The notes beneath the pieces are model-generated. The model saw only the letters and a list, made by a program, of their open reading frames with translations, was not told where the DNA came from and ran no database searches. Below are positions 10,092 through 21,559 of a stretch of DNA of 64,000 bases, piece by piece. The stretch is from Variovorax paradoxus NBRC 15149. GTDB lineage: Bacteria > Pseudomonadota > Gammaproteobacteria > Burkholderiales > Burkholderiaceae_C. The position numbers and the translations under genes are program-made. Position 1 is the first letter of the stretch. Each line of letters opens with the position of its first letter. The DNA lies in contig NZ_BCUT01000001.1 of NCBI RefSeq assembly GCF_001591365.1, positions 310,001 through 374,000 on the forward strand, read 5' to 3'.

Positions 10092-10119
10092 ATAATTATG
10101 GAGACTGATCTTGCAGCAA
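10092..10119 (-). promoter_or_regulatory. Candidate prpE promoter
   Basis: On the minus strand TTGCTG (10,119-10,114) is followed after 16 bases by AATTAT (10,097-10,092), about 57 bases upstream of the prpE ATG. This is the only AT-rich patch in the 10,036-10,199 gap. The same gap carries a 7-base-stem hairpin at 10,157-10,175, downstream of phnY, with no U-run. Both are weak calls by eye. Confidence 0.3.
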
Positions 10120-10199
10120 GCTGACGGCTGGAACTGTTGGATGCCACCGAATATCATCCGGCCGCGCCGGCCGGACCATTCAACTGGGGCGAGCCGGCG

Positions 10200-11648
10200 T
10201 TACCACGGCAGCGAGTAGGTCTTGCAGTTGGTGAAACTTTTCATGGCCTCCAGCACGCCTTCCTTATAGCCCAGGCCCGAGTCCTTGATGCCGCCGAAAG
10301 GCGTCAGCTCCAGCCGGTAGCCCGGCACCTCACGCACATTGACGCTGCCCACGTTCAGCTCGCGGATGAAGCGCGTGATGTAGTCCAGCCGGTTGGTGCA
10401 GATCGACGACGACAGGCCGTAGGCCGTGCCGTTGGAGATGCGGATCGCCTCCTCGATGTTCTTGAAGCGGATCACCGGCGACACCGGCCCGAAGGTCTCC
10501 TGCTTGGCCACCGTCATCTCGGGGTCCACATGGTCCAGCACCGTCGGCGAGTACAGCGCGCCTTGGCGTTCGTTGCCGTACAGCAGCTTGGCGCCGGCCG
10601 CGATGGCCTCGTTGACCACCGCCTCGAACTGCTTGGCCGCCGCCTCGTCGATGACGGTGCCCATGTCGGTGGCGGGGTCCATCGGGTCGCCGTACTTCAG
10701 CGCTTTGGTCTTCGCTACCAGCAACTCGACGAACTGGTCGGCGACCGCCTCGTGCACCAGCATGCGCTTGACGGCCGTGCAGCGCTGGCCCGAGTTCTTG
10801 TACGACCCGCTGGCTGCAAGCGTGGCCGCCTCCTCGATGTCGGCGTCTTCCATCACGATGATCGGGTCGTTGCCGCCCAGCTCCAGGATCTGGCGCTTGT
10901 AGGCGGCCTTGCCGGCGATGTACTTGCCGATGGGCACGCCGCCGGTGAAGGTGACAAGGTCGACATCCGCGTTGGTCAGCAGTTCGTCGGCGATCTCCTT
11001 CGGGTCGCCGGTGATGACCGACAGCATCTGCGGCGGCAGTCCCGCTTCGTACAGGATGTCGGCCAGCAGGAAGGCCGCCAGCGGCGTCTTCTCGCTGGGC
11101 TTGAGCACGATGCGGTTGTTGGTGGCAATGGCCGGCGCCACCTTGTGGATCACCTGGTTCAGCGGATGGTTGAACGGCGTGATGGCGGTGATGGCGCCCA
11201 GCAGGGGTTCCCGCAGGGTGTAGACCTTGCGGCTCTTGCCGTGGTGCGTGAGGTCGCAGGAGAACACCTGGCCGTCGTCCACCAGCGCCTGGTTGGCCGC
11301 GAACAGCAGCACGTCGGAGGCGCGCCCCACTTCGTACAGCGAGTCCTTGCGGCACAGGCCCGACTCCATCGTGATCACACGCGATATCTCGTCCAGGCGC
11401 GCGGCGATGAGCTCGCCCGCGCGCATCAGGATCTTGTAGCGCTCGTAGCGCGTGAGCGTGGGCTTGTAGTCGCGCGCGATGCGCAGGGCCTGGCGCACGT
11501 CGTCCAGCGTGGCCTTGGGCACGGTGGCGATCACTTCGCCGGTGTAGGGGTAGGTCACCTCGATCGTGCGGTCGCGATGGACTTTTTCTCCGGCGATGCG
11601 CAAGGCCTCGCGGTGAACGGTGCCTGGCTTCAGGGTGGCTTGGCTCAT
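10200..11648 (-). CDS. phnY: Phosphonoacetaldehyde dehydrogenase
   Basis: A 482-residue NAD(P)-dependent aldehyde dehydrogenase. PhnY oxidises phosphonoacetaldehyde to phosphonoacetate in the PhnW-PhnY-PhnA route of 2-aminoethylphosphonate breakdown. Family features seen are the catalytic Cys in SGQRCTAVKR, the general base Glu in ILELGGNDP, the Asn in ITPFNHPLNQ and EETFGP-type KQETFGPVSPVIRF. The assignment to PhnY rather than a generic dehydrogenase rests on the adjacent phosphonoacetate hydrolase gene and on overall resemblance to PhnY. It is the last gene of the cassette, 30 bases after phnA. Confidence 0.9.
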   Translation of the reverse strand: MSQATLKPGTVHREALRIAGEKVHRDRTIEVTYPYTGEVIATVPKATLDDVRQALRIARDYKPTLTRYERYKILMRAGELIAARLDEISRVITMESGLCRKDSLYEVGRASDVLLFAANQALVDDGQVFSCDLTHHGKSRKVYTLREPLLGAITAITPFNHPLNQVIHKVAPAIATNNRIVLKPSEKTPLAAFLLADILYEAGLPPQMLSVITGDPKEIADELLTNADVDLVTFTGGVPIGKYIAGKAAYKRQILELGGNDPIIVMEDADIEEAATLAASGSYKNSGQRCTAVKRMLVHEAVADQFVELLVAKTKALKYGDPMDPATDMGTVIDEAAAKQFEAVVNEAIAAGAKLLYGNERQGALYSPTVLDHVDPEMTVAKQETFGPVSPVIRFKNIEEAIRISNGTAYGLSSSICTNRLDYITRFIRELNVGSVNVREVPGYRLELTPFGGIKDSGLGYKEGVLEAMKSFTNCKTYSLPW

Positions 11649-11678
11649 GGGAGTGCTCCGGGGACGTCTGGTCGGGGG

Positions 11679-14272
<2,594 letters not shown>

Positions 14273-14386
14273 GGTTTGTCTCCATTTCTTGACGGGCGTG
14301 GGGCCCGTGGGACCGGCTCGAAGGCCGGCATCTGTTTTTCAAGTCTCGGCCGGCCGCATACCGACTGCGCCCGGCACTCCAGTCAT

Positions 14387-15490
14387 CTAGGCGTGCACCG
14401 CTCCGATGAAATTCTTGCCGCGCGCACCGTCCATGGCACGCGCGATCATGGCCGCCGCTTCGCCGTCCGCCACCCCGTAGTCGGCGAACTCGGTCTTCAC
14501 ACCAAGGCCTTGCAGAAAATCACGCAAGCGTCGCGTTCCGGTCGACTGGTCCGGGCCAAACAGTTGCTGCAGAGTGCGGTCGCGGTCGGGCGACCGGGCC
14601 CAGGCCTTCTCGAGAACCAGCGGCAGGGTGAAGGAGCACGCAATGCCATGCGGCAATCCGTGGCGCAGCGTCATCTCGTACGAGATCGAATGGGCCAGCG
14701 CCGTCTTCGTGTTGGAGAACGCCATGCCCGCCTTGAGCGCGGCGAGCGACATGCGCTCGCGCAGATCGATGCTGCCCAGGTCGGCCATCAGGGCCGGCAG
14801 GCACTCGAAGATGTCCTGCACCGCGGACACCGCGAAAGTGTCGGAGATGGGATTCGCGTTCACGTTCCACACCGACTCCAGCGCATGGGAAAGTGCATCG
14901 AGCCCCGTCGACACCGTGACTGCCGCGGGCACCGACAACATCAGTTCGGGGTCGACGATGGCCGCTTCGGGCCAGGTGGCATCCAGATGCAGCGAATACT
15001 TCTTCTGGTTGGCGGTGTCCCAAATGGTGGCCCACGGCGTCACCTCGCTGCCCGTGCCCGCGGTCGTCGGCACCGCGATCAGCGGCTTGACGCGGGCGGG
15101 GGCAAAGGGCTTTCCTGTAGCGAGCAGGCCGACGAGTTCATCGAACTGTCCGCTGGCCGTGCCCACTACCAAGGCCTTGGCGGTGTCGATGGCGCTACCG
15201 CCGCCCACCGCGACGACGGCGTCGCACCGGGCGTGGCTCTGGGCATCTTCCTGCCAGAAGCGGTTGTAGAGCGCCGACAGATGCGCGACATCGGGGTTGG
15301 GGCACACGTCGTCGATCACCGTCACCAGTGCGTCTCCAAGGAGCGCTTCGAGGCGAGCGACAAGGCCCAGCGCCCGGGCCTCGGGAAAGGTGACGACGGC
15401 GATACGGCGGCCGGCCAGGATCGACGGCAGCTGCTCGAGGCTTCCCCGTCCGCAATGGATGGAAACAGGGTTGTGAAAAGCTTGGGGCAT
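14387..15490 (-). CDS. Phosphonate-associated iron-containing alcohol dehydrogenase
   Basis: A 367-residue group III (iron-type) alcohol dehydrogenase. The NAD-binding GGGSAIDTAK, the PTTAGTGSEVT loop and metal-binding residues in DALSHALES, ALAHSISYEM and RHGLPHGIACS are present. Relatives linked to phosphonate genes interconvert phosphonoacetaldehyde and 2-hydroxyethylphosphonate; a protein family for phosphonate-associated Fe-ADH is established. Here it is the first gene of a four-gene leftward cassette with an OPA transporter, phnA and phnY. Because phnA and phnY consume phosphonoacetaldehyde and no phnW transaminase is present, I infer that it runs in the oxidative direction on hydroxyethylphosphonate. 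The inference is untested. Confidence 0.87.
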   Translation of the reverse strand: MPQAFHNPVSIHCGRGSLEQLPSILAGRRIAVVTFPEARALGLVARLEALLGDALVTVIDDVCPNPDVAHLSALYNRFWQEDAQSHARCDAVVAVGGGSAIDTAKALVVGTASGQFDELVGLLATGKPFAPARVKPLIAVPTTAGTGSEVTPWATIWDTANQKKYSLHLDATWPEAAIVDPELMLSVPAAVTVSTGLDALSHALESVWNVNANPISDTFAVSAVQDIFECLPALMADLGSIDLRERMSLAALKAGMAFSNTKTALAHSISYEMTLRHGLPHGIACSFTLPLVLEKAWARSPDRDRTLQQLFGPDQSTGTRRLRDFLQGLGVKTEFADYGVADGEAAAMIARAMDGARGKNFIGAVHA

Positions 15491-15576
15491 GAGGTTTGTC
15501 TCGCGTGGTTGTTTGTTTGCTTGTTTGTCCTTGCATCGCGCTGTACCGCGCGTTCTCTCTCTTGGGTGGATGCAAG

Positions 15577-15582
15577 TGTCAA
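15577..15582 (-). promoter_or_regulatory. Candidate -35 box of the phosphonate cassette
   Basis: A perfect TTGACA is read on the minus strand from 15,582 to 15,577, 87 bases upstream of the iron-alcohol-dehydrogenase ATG. No good -10 hexamer lies 16-18 bases downstream, as is common for activator-dependent promoters. It sits 28 bases from the edge of the inverted repeat at 15,610-15,634. Confidence 0.35.
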
Positions 15583-15609
15583 GGCCGGCCGGTGTACCGT
15601 CCAATCGCA

Positions 15610-15634
15610 TTTCCGACGCCGGCATGGTCGGAAA
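15610..15634. promoter_or_regulatory. Inverted repeat, probable LysR-type operator
   Basis: TTTCCGAC and GTCGGAAA form perfect 8-base arms around a 9-base spacer. It lies in the 288-base gap between the divergent Fe-ADH and LysR genes and contains the T-N11-A geometry typical of LysR recognition sites. Counting from the TTGACA at 15,582-15,577, its centre would be near position -75 of the cassette promoter, where LysR recognition sites normally sit. Confidence 0.6.
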
Positions 15635-15778
15635 CCGATAGATCGCATTCGCCCTCATGTTCACGCGCGGGCGGAATGATTCACGGGTTACCCGGGGAAA
15701 GCGCTCATGCCGCGCCGCGCCCGGATGTGAGAGGCTCCGTGCGGTCACGCGCCACCGCCTTTCGTTCGAGACTCGCCC

Positions 15779-16660
15779 ATGTTTCACCAGTACTACAAGT
15801 GGATCCGATGCTTTCACGCCGTCGCCAAGACGGGCGGCTTCACTTCGGCGGCGCACTACCTGCACATCGGCCAGCCCACGGTGACCGATCAGGTCAAGGC
15901 GCTGGAAGAGCGCTTCAACGTGGAGCTGTTCGTTCGCGGCGGGCGCACCGTGCGGCTGACTGCGACCGGCGAGCGGCTCTATGGCATCACCCAGGGCCTC
16001 TTCGGCCAGGAAGAAGAAGCCGTCCAGTTCCTGCAGAACGCGCACAAGCTCGAAGCCGGGCTGGTGCGCGTCGGTGCGGTGTCCCCGCCGATCGCGCTGG
16101 AGCTGGCCCGCAACTTCAAGCGCGCGCATGCATCACTTGAGCTGACGATTTCCATCGGGTCGGAAGAATCGACCCTGCGCGGGCTCCAGGACTTCGACAT
16201 CGATGCCGGCATCGTGGTCGAGCCGCCGCCCATCAAAGGCTTGCATAGTGTTCCCTTCCGGAACGAGCGAATCATTGCAGTGGTTCCCGCGGAACATCCA
16301 TGGACGCGGCGTGCGTCAATCGCCACGCAAGATATCGAAGGCGAAATGGTCATCCTTCGAGAGCCCGGCTCGAAGACCCGCCAGCGCGTCGAGCGCGCAT
16401 GCCGGCAGAACAACGTGCTCATGCACTGCGTCATGGAAATCAACAGCCGGGAGGCCATCCTGCACGCGGTAGCCAACGGCATGGGCATTGGCTTCGTGAC
16501 ACAGGTCGAATTCATTCCCTTGCCCGGACTCGCGGCGGTCCTGATCGATGACGAGGAGCTGTCGATCAGCTACTCGCTATGCTGTCTTTCGGTGCGAAGG
16601 GATAAGCCGTTAATCAGCTCCTTGTTTACGGCGGCACTCCAACGGAGAAGCGCTGAATAG
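15779..16660 (+). CDS. LysR-family regulator of the phosphonate cassette
   Basis: A 293-residue LysR-type transcriptional regulator. The N-terminal winged helix-turn-helix is clear (residues 1-65, FHAVAKTGGFTSAAHYL, QPTVTDQVKALE, ELFVRGGRTVRLTATGERL). The C-terminal substrate-binding domain runs to the end, with the usual GMGIGFVTQ segment near residue 240. It resembles the LysR proteins that accompany aminoethylphosphonate genes. It is transcribed away from the Fe-ADH-transporter-phnA-phnY cassette across a region with a strong inverted repeat, so it is probably its activator, responding to a phosphonate or pathway intermediate. It lacks a strong ribosome-binding site. Confidence 0.88.
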   Translation: MFHQYYKWIRCFHAVAKTGGFTSAAHYLHIGQPTVTDQVKALEERFNVELFVRGGRTVRLTATGERLYGITQGLFGQEEEAVQFLQNAHKLEAGLVRVGAVSPPIALELARNFKRAHASLELTISIGSEESTLRGLQDFDIDAGIVVEPPPIKGLHSVPFRNERIIAVVPAEHPWTRRASIATQDIEGEMVILREPGSKTRQRVERACRQNNVLMHCVMEINSREAILHAVANGMGIGFVTQVEFIPLPGLAAVLIDDEELSISYSLCCLSVRRDKPLISSLFTAALQRRSAE

Positions 16661-16791
16661 TCGAGTTCGAGGTCTAGGAAAGGCTGCGTCGATACAGCAG
16701 CGAGTTCCCGGACCAGTGCGTGCGCACAGCTATCGGCTCAGCCGTCCAGATTCGCTCCAATAAATATTCACCGACCTCGAAGTCTTTTAAT

Positions 16792-17842
16792 TTATGGCTC
16801 CAGGGAGCCCAGGGCGAGGCCGAACTGTGCGTCCCTCTCTTTCAGTACGGCATAGCCGATTGCGCACAGGTGTGAGTGGACGCTGGAGTTCGCTGATCAG
16901 GTCCAGATGGAGCCCGCTCCTGTCCACGCTTTCACGTGTGTTCTCCGCGTAAGGCAGCAAGTGCGTGTTCGCGAAAGTTCGCTCGAGTTCCCGGAAGCGG
17001 CCTTCCTCATCAACCAGTTCGCGCGCGTCGCGTTGCTGCCGGCCAGGGAATACGCCCGGCTCAAGCTCAGGGTGGGCATCAGCCTCGCATGCAGTTCGCT
17101 TATCTCGGTGGGGCCAGCGGCGGACATGCGCCGTCCTGGTCGGATCTTGCGCTCCTCGACATCCAGCAGAACGCGTTCTGCGATGTCGGCCACCTGCTCC
17201 ATATTGATCGCGAACGCCAGGATTTCTCCGCGCCGCCGCAGGCCGAGGTCGTTATCCTGCAGCGCCGCTGGGATGCCACGCAGCATGGTCTCCACCACAT
17301 CGGCCTGGTACACCGCCCCCTGACCGCGCACGAAAGCGCCGGGTGCGGCGTCGACAGCGCGGTGGCGGCGAGGTGCGGCGTGCGGGCGCCTTCCTGCGGC
17401 GCGGTGGGAGAAGGCAGGCATCGCTGGACGCCGTGGTCAGAACACCCAGCAGTCCGCTACCCACATTGGCACAAGCACCAGGCCCAGTGCGGCGCTTGCC
17501 GGCAGGAGGTCGGCGGTCGCGAGCACGGCGGTGAGCAGCACGACGGCAAGGCTTGAATAGGCCGGCAGCGTCAACGCGGCACCGACCGTGACGGCCAGCG
17601 TCACGTCGCAGCCCAAGCCGGCGAGCAGGCCTTGCAGCGCGCTCATGTGCGTGAGCTCCATCGTCGAGGCGCGCACCAGCTTGAGCGCCAGCATAACGAG
17701 TCCCAGGCCCACGAAGATGCGGCCCAGTTCGCCCTGGCGCCGGCCACCGTCATGACCACGCCCACCAGTATGCAAAGCGGCGACAGCCACGACAGGTCGA
17801 GCGACAGCGCGAGTGCGACCAGGCTGGTGCCGATGTCCGCGC
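16792..17842 (-). pseudogene. Na/Pi cotransporter (NptA/PhoU-type) remnant
   Basis: Pieces of one Na+/phosphate cotransporter are readable in different minus-strand frames. From the 5' side: GADIGTSLVALALSLDLS (17,843 down), then the membrane segments GRIFVGLGLVMLALKL and LTLPAYSSLAVVLLTAVL ending near 17,440; then the PhoU-like domain with AVYQADVVETMLRGIPAAL and INMEQVADIAERVLLDVEER (about 17,310-17,130); then FRELERTFANTHLLPY and SGLHLDLISELQR in another frame; and a last piece CAIGYAVLKERDAQFG ending at a TAA at 16,794-16,792. At least three frameshifts are needed and the first 70-90 residues are missing. It lies beside phosphate-releasing genes, which may have made it redundant. Confidence 0.75.
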
Positions 17843-18400
17843 CGCGTCTCGCCGAGTTTCGCGAGCGCAAGCCCGGCACCGAGGTGCGGGTGTCCACGGC
17901 CTTGAGCAGCGACCCGATGTCCAGGGCGGTTTCGACCTGTCCATCCGGCGCGCCCCGGGCGACCAGAGCCAATTCGAGGTGATGCCCCTGTTTGCGGAAT
18001 CGAGCACCGTCATCGCCAGCCCGACGCTACTCGCGAAGGACAAGCCCCGGCGACCGGTCGAGCTGCTGAAGACCGTCCTTCTTTCCACCGAGACCCGTCC
18101 GGGCGACTGGGAAGCATGGCTGGGCGCGGCCGGATGTGGTGACCTGCGCCCCCTGCGGCAGTTGCGCTTCGACCACTTCTTCGTCACGTTACAGGCGGTG
18201 GTGGACGGCGTGGGCATGGGCATCGGCACCTTTTCCACGTTGTCATCGGACGAGCGACTGGCCGCATCGCGCGCGTCTTTCCCGACATAGAGATTCCCGG
18301 CGACACCTATTTCGCGCTCTTGCCGCTGGACTCCGACAAGCCCAAGCATTTGCTCGAGTTCCTGAAGGGGCTGCTTGAGTGCGCGGCACAGTATCCCTAA
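17836..18400 (+). pseudogene. LysR-family regulator remnant (substrate-binding domain)
   Basis: A broken LysR regulator of the GcvA-like kind. Readable pieces are SAPRLAEFRERKPGTEVRVS (from 17,836), then after a frameshift near 17,925 FDLSIRRAPGDQSQFEVMPL and LSTETRPGDWEAWLGAAG up to about 18,258, and after a second frameshift GRIARVFPDIEIPGDTYFAL to a TAA at 18,398-18,400. The DNA-binding domain is absent. Its left edge coincides with the truncated 5' end of the Na/Pi cotransporter remnant on the other strand. Confidence 0.7.
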
Positions 18401-18565
18401 CCAAGACCCGTTGCACAGCCAAGCGGGATGAGGCGATTCCCTAATCCTGTTCGCAAGATAGTCAGACGGACTCCACCGATCTCTGTCCAGTCTCCCTGAT
18501 CGCGTCAGTGCCGCTCATGCGGCAACTGGTCGCTCCGCTCGCGCAGCCAAATCCAACATAGCGCC

Positions 18566-18598
18566 GTCCGAATAGAAATTTCTACGCTCTATTCCGAC
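18566..18598. repeat. Imperfect inverted repeat between pseudogene and hydrolase
   Basis: GTCCGAATAG and CTATTCCGAC form 10-base arms with one mismatch and a 13-base loop. It lies in the 18,401-18,684 stretch, where I see no gene. It has no U-tract. It could be an old operator or a weak terminator of the isochorismatase-like gene. Confidence 0.3.
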
Positions 18599-18684
18599 AG
18601 GGGTGCGCAAAGCTGCCGGAAATCCGTCGTTTCGCCATTTCGCGTGACCATCCGGACGCGCCCTGCCATCGCCACAGGATCCGG

Positions 18685-19287
18685 CTATCGGACCAGGGCG
18701 AGCAGCTCGGAAAACGCGGGGTGCTCCGCGGTGCGCAGCCATTCGAAGCCGACCATCTCGGTGGTCACGAGCTCGGCCCCGGCGCCGGCCAGCCGGTCGA
18801 AGGCGGCGTCGCGGTTGCGCTCGGTGCGCGAGCTGCAGGCGTCGGTGACGACCCAGACCTCGAACTCGTCCTCCAGCAGGTCGAGCGCGGTCTGCAGCAG
18901 GCAGACGTGGGCTTCGCAGCCGGCGATCACGATGGAATTGCGCTCTTCGGCAGCCGCCGCGGGCTTCTGCAGGTGCTTGGGCAGGCTGCGGGCATTGCCC
19001 TGCGGCGCCTTCGCCGGCACGCGCAGCCATTCGCCGAGGCCCTCTTCCACGCCGCTGAAGTGCATCTTCGACAGGGTGCGCTGGCACAGCGCGCGGATCT
19101 CGGGCATGTTCTCGCCGAGCTTGGAGGGGTTGTGCTCGGTACCCCACACCGGTACCTGGAACAACTGGGCCATCTTGCCGAGCCGCACCGCGTTCTGTGC
19201 GACCGCTTCGCCCTCGAAGATCGACGGCATCAGCCGCGCCTGGTAGTCGACCAGGACGAGTTGGGAAAGCGAGGCATCGAGCAGCAT
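18685..19287 (-). CDS. Isochorismatase-like cysteine hydrolase
   Basis: A 200-residue member of the isochorismatase-like hydrolase superfamily (as in YcaC and nicotinamidase). The catalytic Asp is in VLVDYQARL (residue 14), a Lys in KMHFSG, and the nucleophilic Cys in GCEAHVCLLQTALDL, with the usual cis-peptide region before it. The length fits. It begins with MLLDASLSQLVLVDYQ, which is close to the YcaC-type start. Substrate is unknown. It is divergent from the lipoprotein hydrolase at 19,371 with an 83-base gap, and the downstream side is empty apart from an imperfect inverted repeat. Confidence 0.85.
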   Translation of the reverse strand: MLLDASLSQLVLVDYQARLMPSIFEGEAVAQNAVRLGKMAQLFQVPVWGTEHNPSKLGENMPEIRALCQRTLSKMHFSGVEEGLGEWLRVPAKAPQGNARSLPKHLQKPAAAAEERNSIVIAGCEAHVCLLQTALDLLEDEFEVWVVTDACSSRTERNRDAAFDRLAGAGAELVTTEMVGFEWLRTAEHPAFSELLALVR

Positions 19288-19370
19288 GAACCGGTTCTTT
19301 CATTCAGATGGAATTGATGGGGCCAGACCGTACCACCGAAACGGCGCGTATCTCTCTAGACTCCGGGCGG

Positions 19371-20168
19371 ATGCGGATCTTCTTTTCGGCCCGGCGCCAT
19401 TTGCCGATTCTGGCCCTTGGCGCGGCGCTGGTGGTGACCGGATGCGGCGGCCTGCGCACCGCCAAGGCGCCGCTGGACCGCACGCTCGAGAAGAGCAGCT
19501 GCACGCCGAATGCCGACACGCTGATCGTGATGCTGCCCGGCGCGTACTCGCACCCCGACGAATTCGAGCGCGAAGGCTTCGTCAAGGCGCTGAACGACAA
19601 CAGGCTCGCGGTGGACGTGATGCGGGTCGACGCCCACCTGGGCTACTACAACGCCAGGACCATCCTCGAGCGCCTGCACCAGGACGTGATCGCGCCGGCG
19701 CGCGGCCAGGGCTACAAGGCCATCTGGATCGTCGGCATCTCGGTCGGCGGCTTCGGTGGACTGCTCTACGCGCAGACCCATCCCGGCGAGCTTGCGGGCC
19801 TCGTGGCCATTGCGCCCTATCTCGGGGAACGCGCGCTCGGCGCCGACATCGCCAATGCCGGCGGCCTCGCCCGCTGGACCGGCCCGCTGGGCGATCCGCC
19901 GGGCAGCGACCCGCGAATACCGAACGAAACCCAGCTGTGGCAGTGGCTGCGCGGCTACGTCGGCGCCACCGCCACCTTCGGCGCGCGGCCGCCGCTCTAC
20001 CTGGGCTATGGCGTCGACGACCGCTTTGCCTTCAGCCATCGGCTGCTGGCGGCCGCGCTGCCCGCCAGCCGTGTCTTCACGACCGAAGGCGGCCACGACT
20101 GGCCCGAGTGGACGCGGCTCTGGCGCCGCATGCTGCCGACATTGCCGCTGCCGGGCTGCCCCGGCTGA
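19371..20168 (+). CDS. Alpha/beta hydrolase lipoprotein
   Basis: A 265-residue protein with a lipoprotein signal: basic MRIFFSARRHLP, a hydrophobic stretch and the lipobox VTGC, so it is probably anchored to the outer or inner membrane facing the periplasm. The serine-hydrolase nucleophile elbow is GISVGG (around residue 128), preceded by a strand IWIV; the catalytic His is likely in EGGHDWPEW near the C-terminus and the Asp in YGVDDRF. The reading frame could start 63 bases earlier, but the signal peptide favours this ATG. Substrate is unknown. It is divergent from the isochorismatase-like gene and convergent with the sugar dehydrogenase. Confidence 0.75.
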   Translation: MRIFFSARRHLPILALGAALVVTGCGGLRTAKAPLDRTLEKSSCTPNADTLIVMLPGAYSHPDEFEREGFVKALNDNRLAVDVMRVDAHLGYYNARTILERLHQDVIAPARGQGYKAIWIVGISVGGFGGLLYAQTHPGELAGLVAIAPYLGERALGADIANAGGLARWTGPLGDPPGSDPRIPNETQLWQWLRGYVGATATFGARPPLYLGYGVDDRFAFSHRLLAAALPASRVFTTEGGHDWPEWTRLWRRMLPTLPLPGCPG

Positions 20169-20184
20169 AGGCAGAAGGCGGGCC

Positions 20185-21318
20185 TCAATTCGGACGCAGG
20201 CGCAGCAGCTTGCCGTCGGATTCGTCGGTCAGCACGTAGAGCAGGCCGTCCGGCCCTTGCTTCACATCGCGAATGCGGGCCCGGTCGTCGGCCAGCAGCT
20301 TGTGCTCGGCCGCCACCTTGCCGTCCTTCAGCTCGATGCGGTCGAGATAGCCGAACTTGAGCGAACCCACGAACAGGTTGCCCTTCCATGCCGCGCCGTA
20401 GCGGTCGCTGGTGAGAAAAGCCATGCCCGAGGGCGCGATCGACGGCACCCAGTAGTGCAGCGGCTGTTCCATGCCGTCCCTTTCGGTGATGCCCTCGCCG
20501 ATTTTTCCGCCGCCGTAGTTCTCGCCATAGGTGATCACCGGCCAGCCGTAGTTGCGGCCGGCCTGCGGGATGTTGATCTCGTCGCCGCCCTGCGGGCCGT
20601 GCTCGGTCATCCAGAAGCGGCCATCGGGCGCGAGCGTCGCGCCCTGCCCGTTGCGGTGGCCATAGCTCCAGATCTCGGGCAGCGCACCCGCCCGGCCGAC
20701 GAAGGGGTTGTCCTTGGGCGCCGATCCGTCCTTGGCGATGCGCACCACCTTGCCCAGGTGGTTGTCGAGCTTCTGCGCATCTTCCTTGCGGCTGAACCGG
20801 TCGCCCAGCGTGAGAAACAGCGTGCCGTCGCGCGCCTCGACGATGCGGCAGCCGAAATGGTTGCGGCTGGCCACCTTGGGCTGCTGGCTGAAGATGATTT
20901 TGAGGTTCTCCAGCCGCGTGCCGTCGGCCGAAAGCTGCGTGCTGGCCAATGCCGTGCCGTTGCCCGAACCACCACCGGCTGCGGGTTCCGAGAAGCAGAA
21001 ATACAGCGTGCGGTTCTTGTCGAAGCCCGAATCGGCCAGCACGTCGAGCAAGCCGCCCTGGCCGCCGGCCGCGATGGGGGGCAGGCCAGTGATGGGCGCG
21101 CCGATCTTGCCGTCCGCAGCGATCAGCCGCAACCGCCCGGCCCGCTCCGTGACCACGAAACGGCCGCCCGGCAGAAAAGCCACCCCCCATGGGTTCTCGA
21201 GGCCGGTCGAAATGGTTTCCGGCCGTATCTGCGCCATGGCGGCACCCCAGACGGCCAAGCCCGCCACAATGGCCGCCCTTCCTAGGAGGCGCCCAGCTTC
21301 CTGAATTCGCAGGTTCAT
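20185..21318 (-). CDS. Periplasmic PQQ-dependent aldose sugar dehydrogenase (YliI/Asd-like)
   Basis: A 377-residue six-bladed beta-propeller of the soluble glucose/aldose dehydrogenase family. A Sec signal peptide ends at AAMA. Family segments are ENPWGVAFLPGGRFVVTERAG, GQGGLLDVLAD, RNHFGCRIVEA, LFLTLGDR, YGHRNGQGATL, EHGPQGGDEIN and YGWPVITYGENY, which carry the PQQ- and calcium-binding positions. It probably oxidises aldoses in the periplasm and feeds electrons to the respiratory chain. PQQ synthesis genes are not in the window. It stands alone, convergent with the lipoprotein hydrolase. Confidence 0.9.
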   Translation of the reverse strand: MNLRIQEAGRLLGRAAIVAGLAVWGAAMAQIRPETISTGLENPWGVAFLPGGRFVVTERAGRLRLIAADGKIGAPITGLPPIAAGGQGGLLDVLADSGFDKNRTLYFCFSEPAAGGGSGNGTALASTQLSADGTRLENLKIIFSQQPKVASRNHFGCRIVEARDGTLFLTLGDRFSRKEDAQKLDNHLGKVVRIAKDGSAPKDNPFVGRAGALPEIWSYGHRNGQGATLAPDGRFWMTEHGPQGGDEINIPQAGRNYGWPVITYGENYGGGKIGEGITERDGMEQPLHYWVPSIAPSGMAFLTSDRYGAAWKGNLFVGSLKFGYLDRIELKDGKVAAEHKLLADDRARIRDVKQGPDGLLYVLTDESDGKLLRLRPN

Positions 21319-21523
21319 GTCTTTTCCGGGTAGTTGGCGCGATCTTGACGCGAAATGCGGGCCGAATCCAGGCTGTTTGCCTCTTCAATGCGAGTACAAA
21401 AGTTCGCTTTCGGCCAATCGCTTATGGTTCATAAAGATCAGCCGTTACATTTTTTCTTCGGTCGAATCAAAAAAAATCAAACAAATCAAAGACTTGAAGA
21501 TACATTCACCAATTCGGATGAGG

Positions 21524-21552
21524 TTGACATAACCGGGCGTCATCAATATCCT
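21524..21552 (+). promoter_or_regulatory. Sigma-70 promoter abutting the NlpC/P60 start codon
   Basis: TTGACA (21,524-21,529), a 17-base spacer and TATCCT (21,547-21,552) form a near-consensus promoter. The predicted transcription start falls at about 21,559-21,560, the first base of the ATG, so the mRNA would be leaderless. The preceding 21,460-21,500 is unusually A-rich for this genome and may act as an UP-type element. Confidence 0.6.
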
Positions 21553-21559
21553 ACGCGCC

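Noticed and set aside
10157..10175. GC hairpin as terminator of phnY
   Set aside because: The stem is good (7 bases, 5-base loop), but no U-run follows on the minus strand, so a terminator call is not supported.
16661..18684. Mobile element in the gene-poor region
   Set aside because: I see no transposase, terminal repeats or target duplication; the content is explained by two decayed genes.
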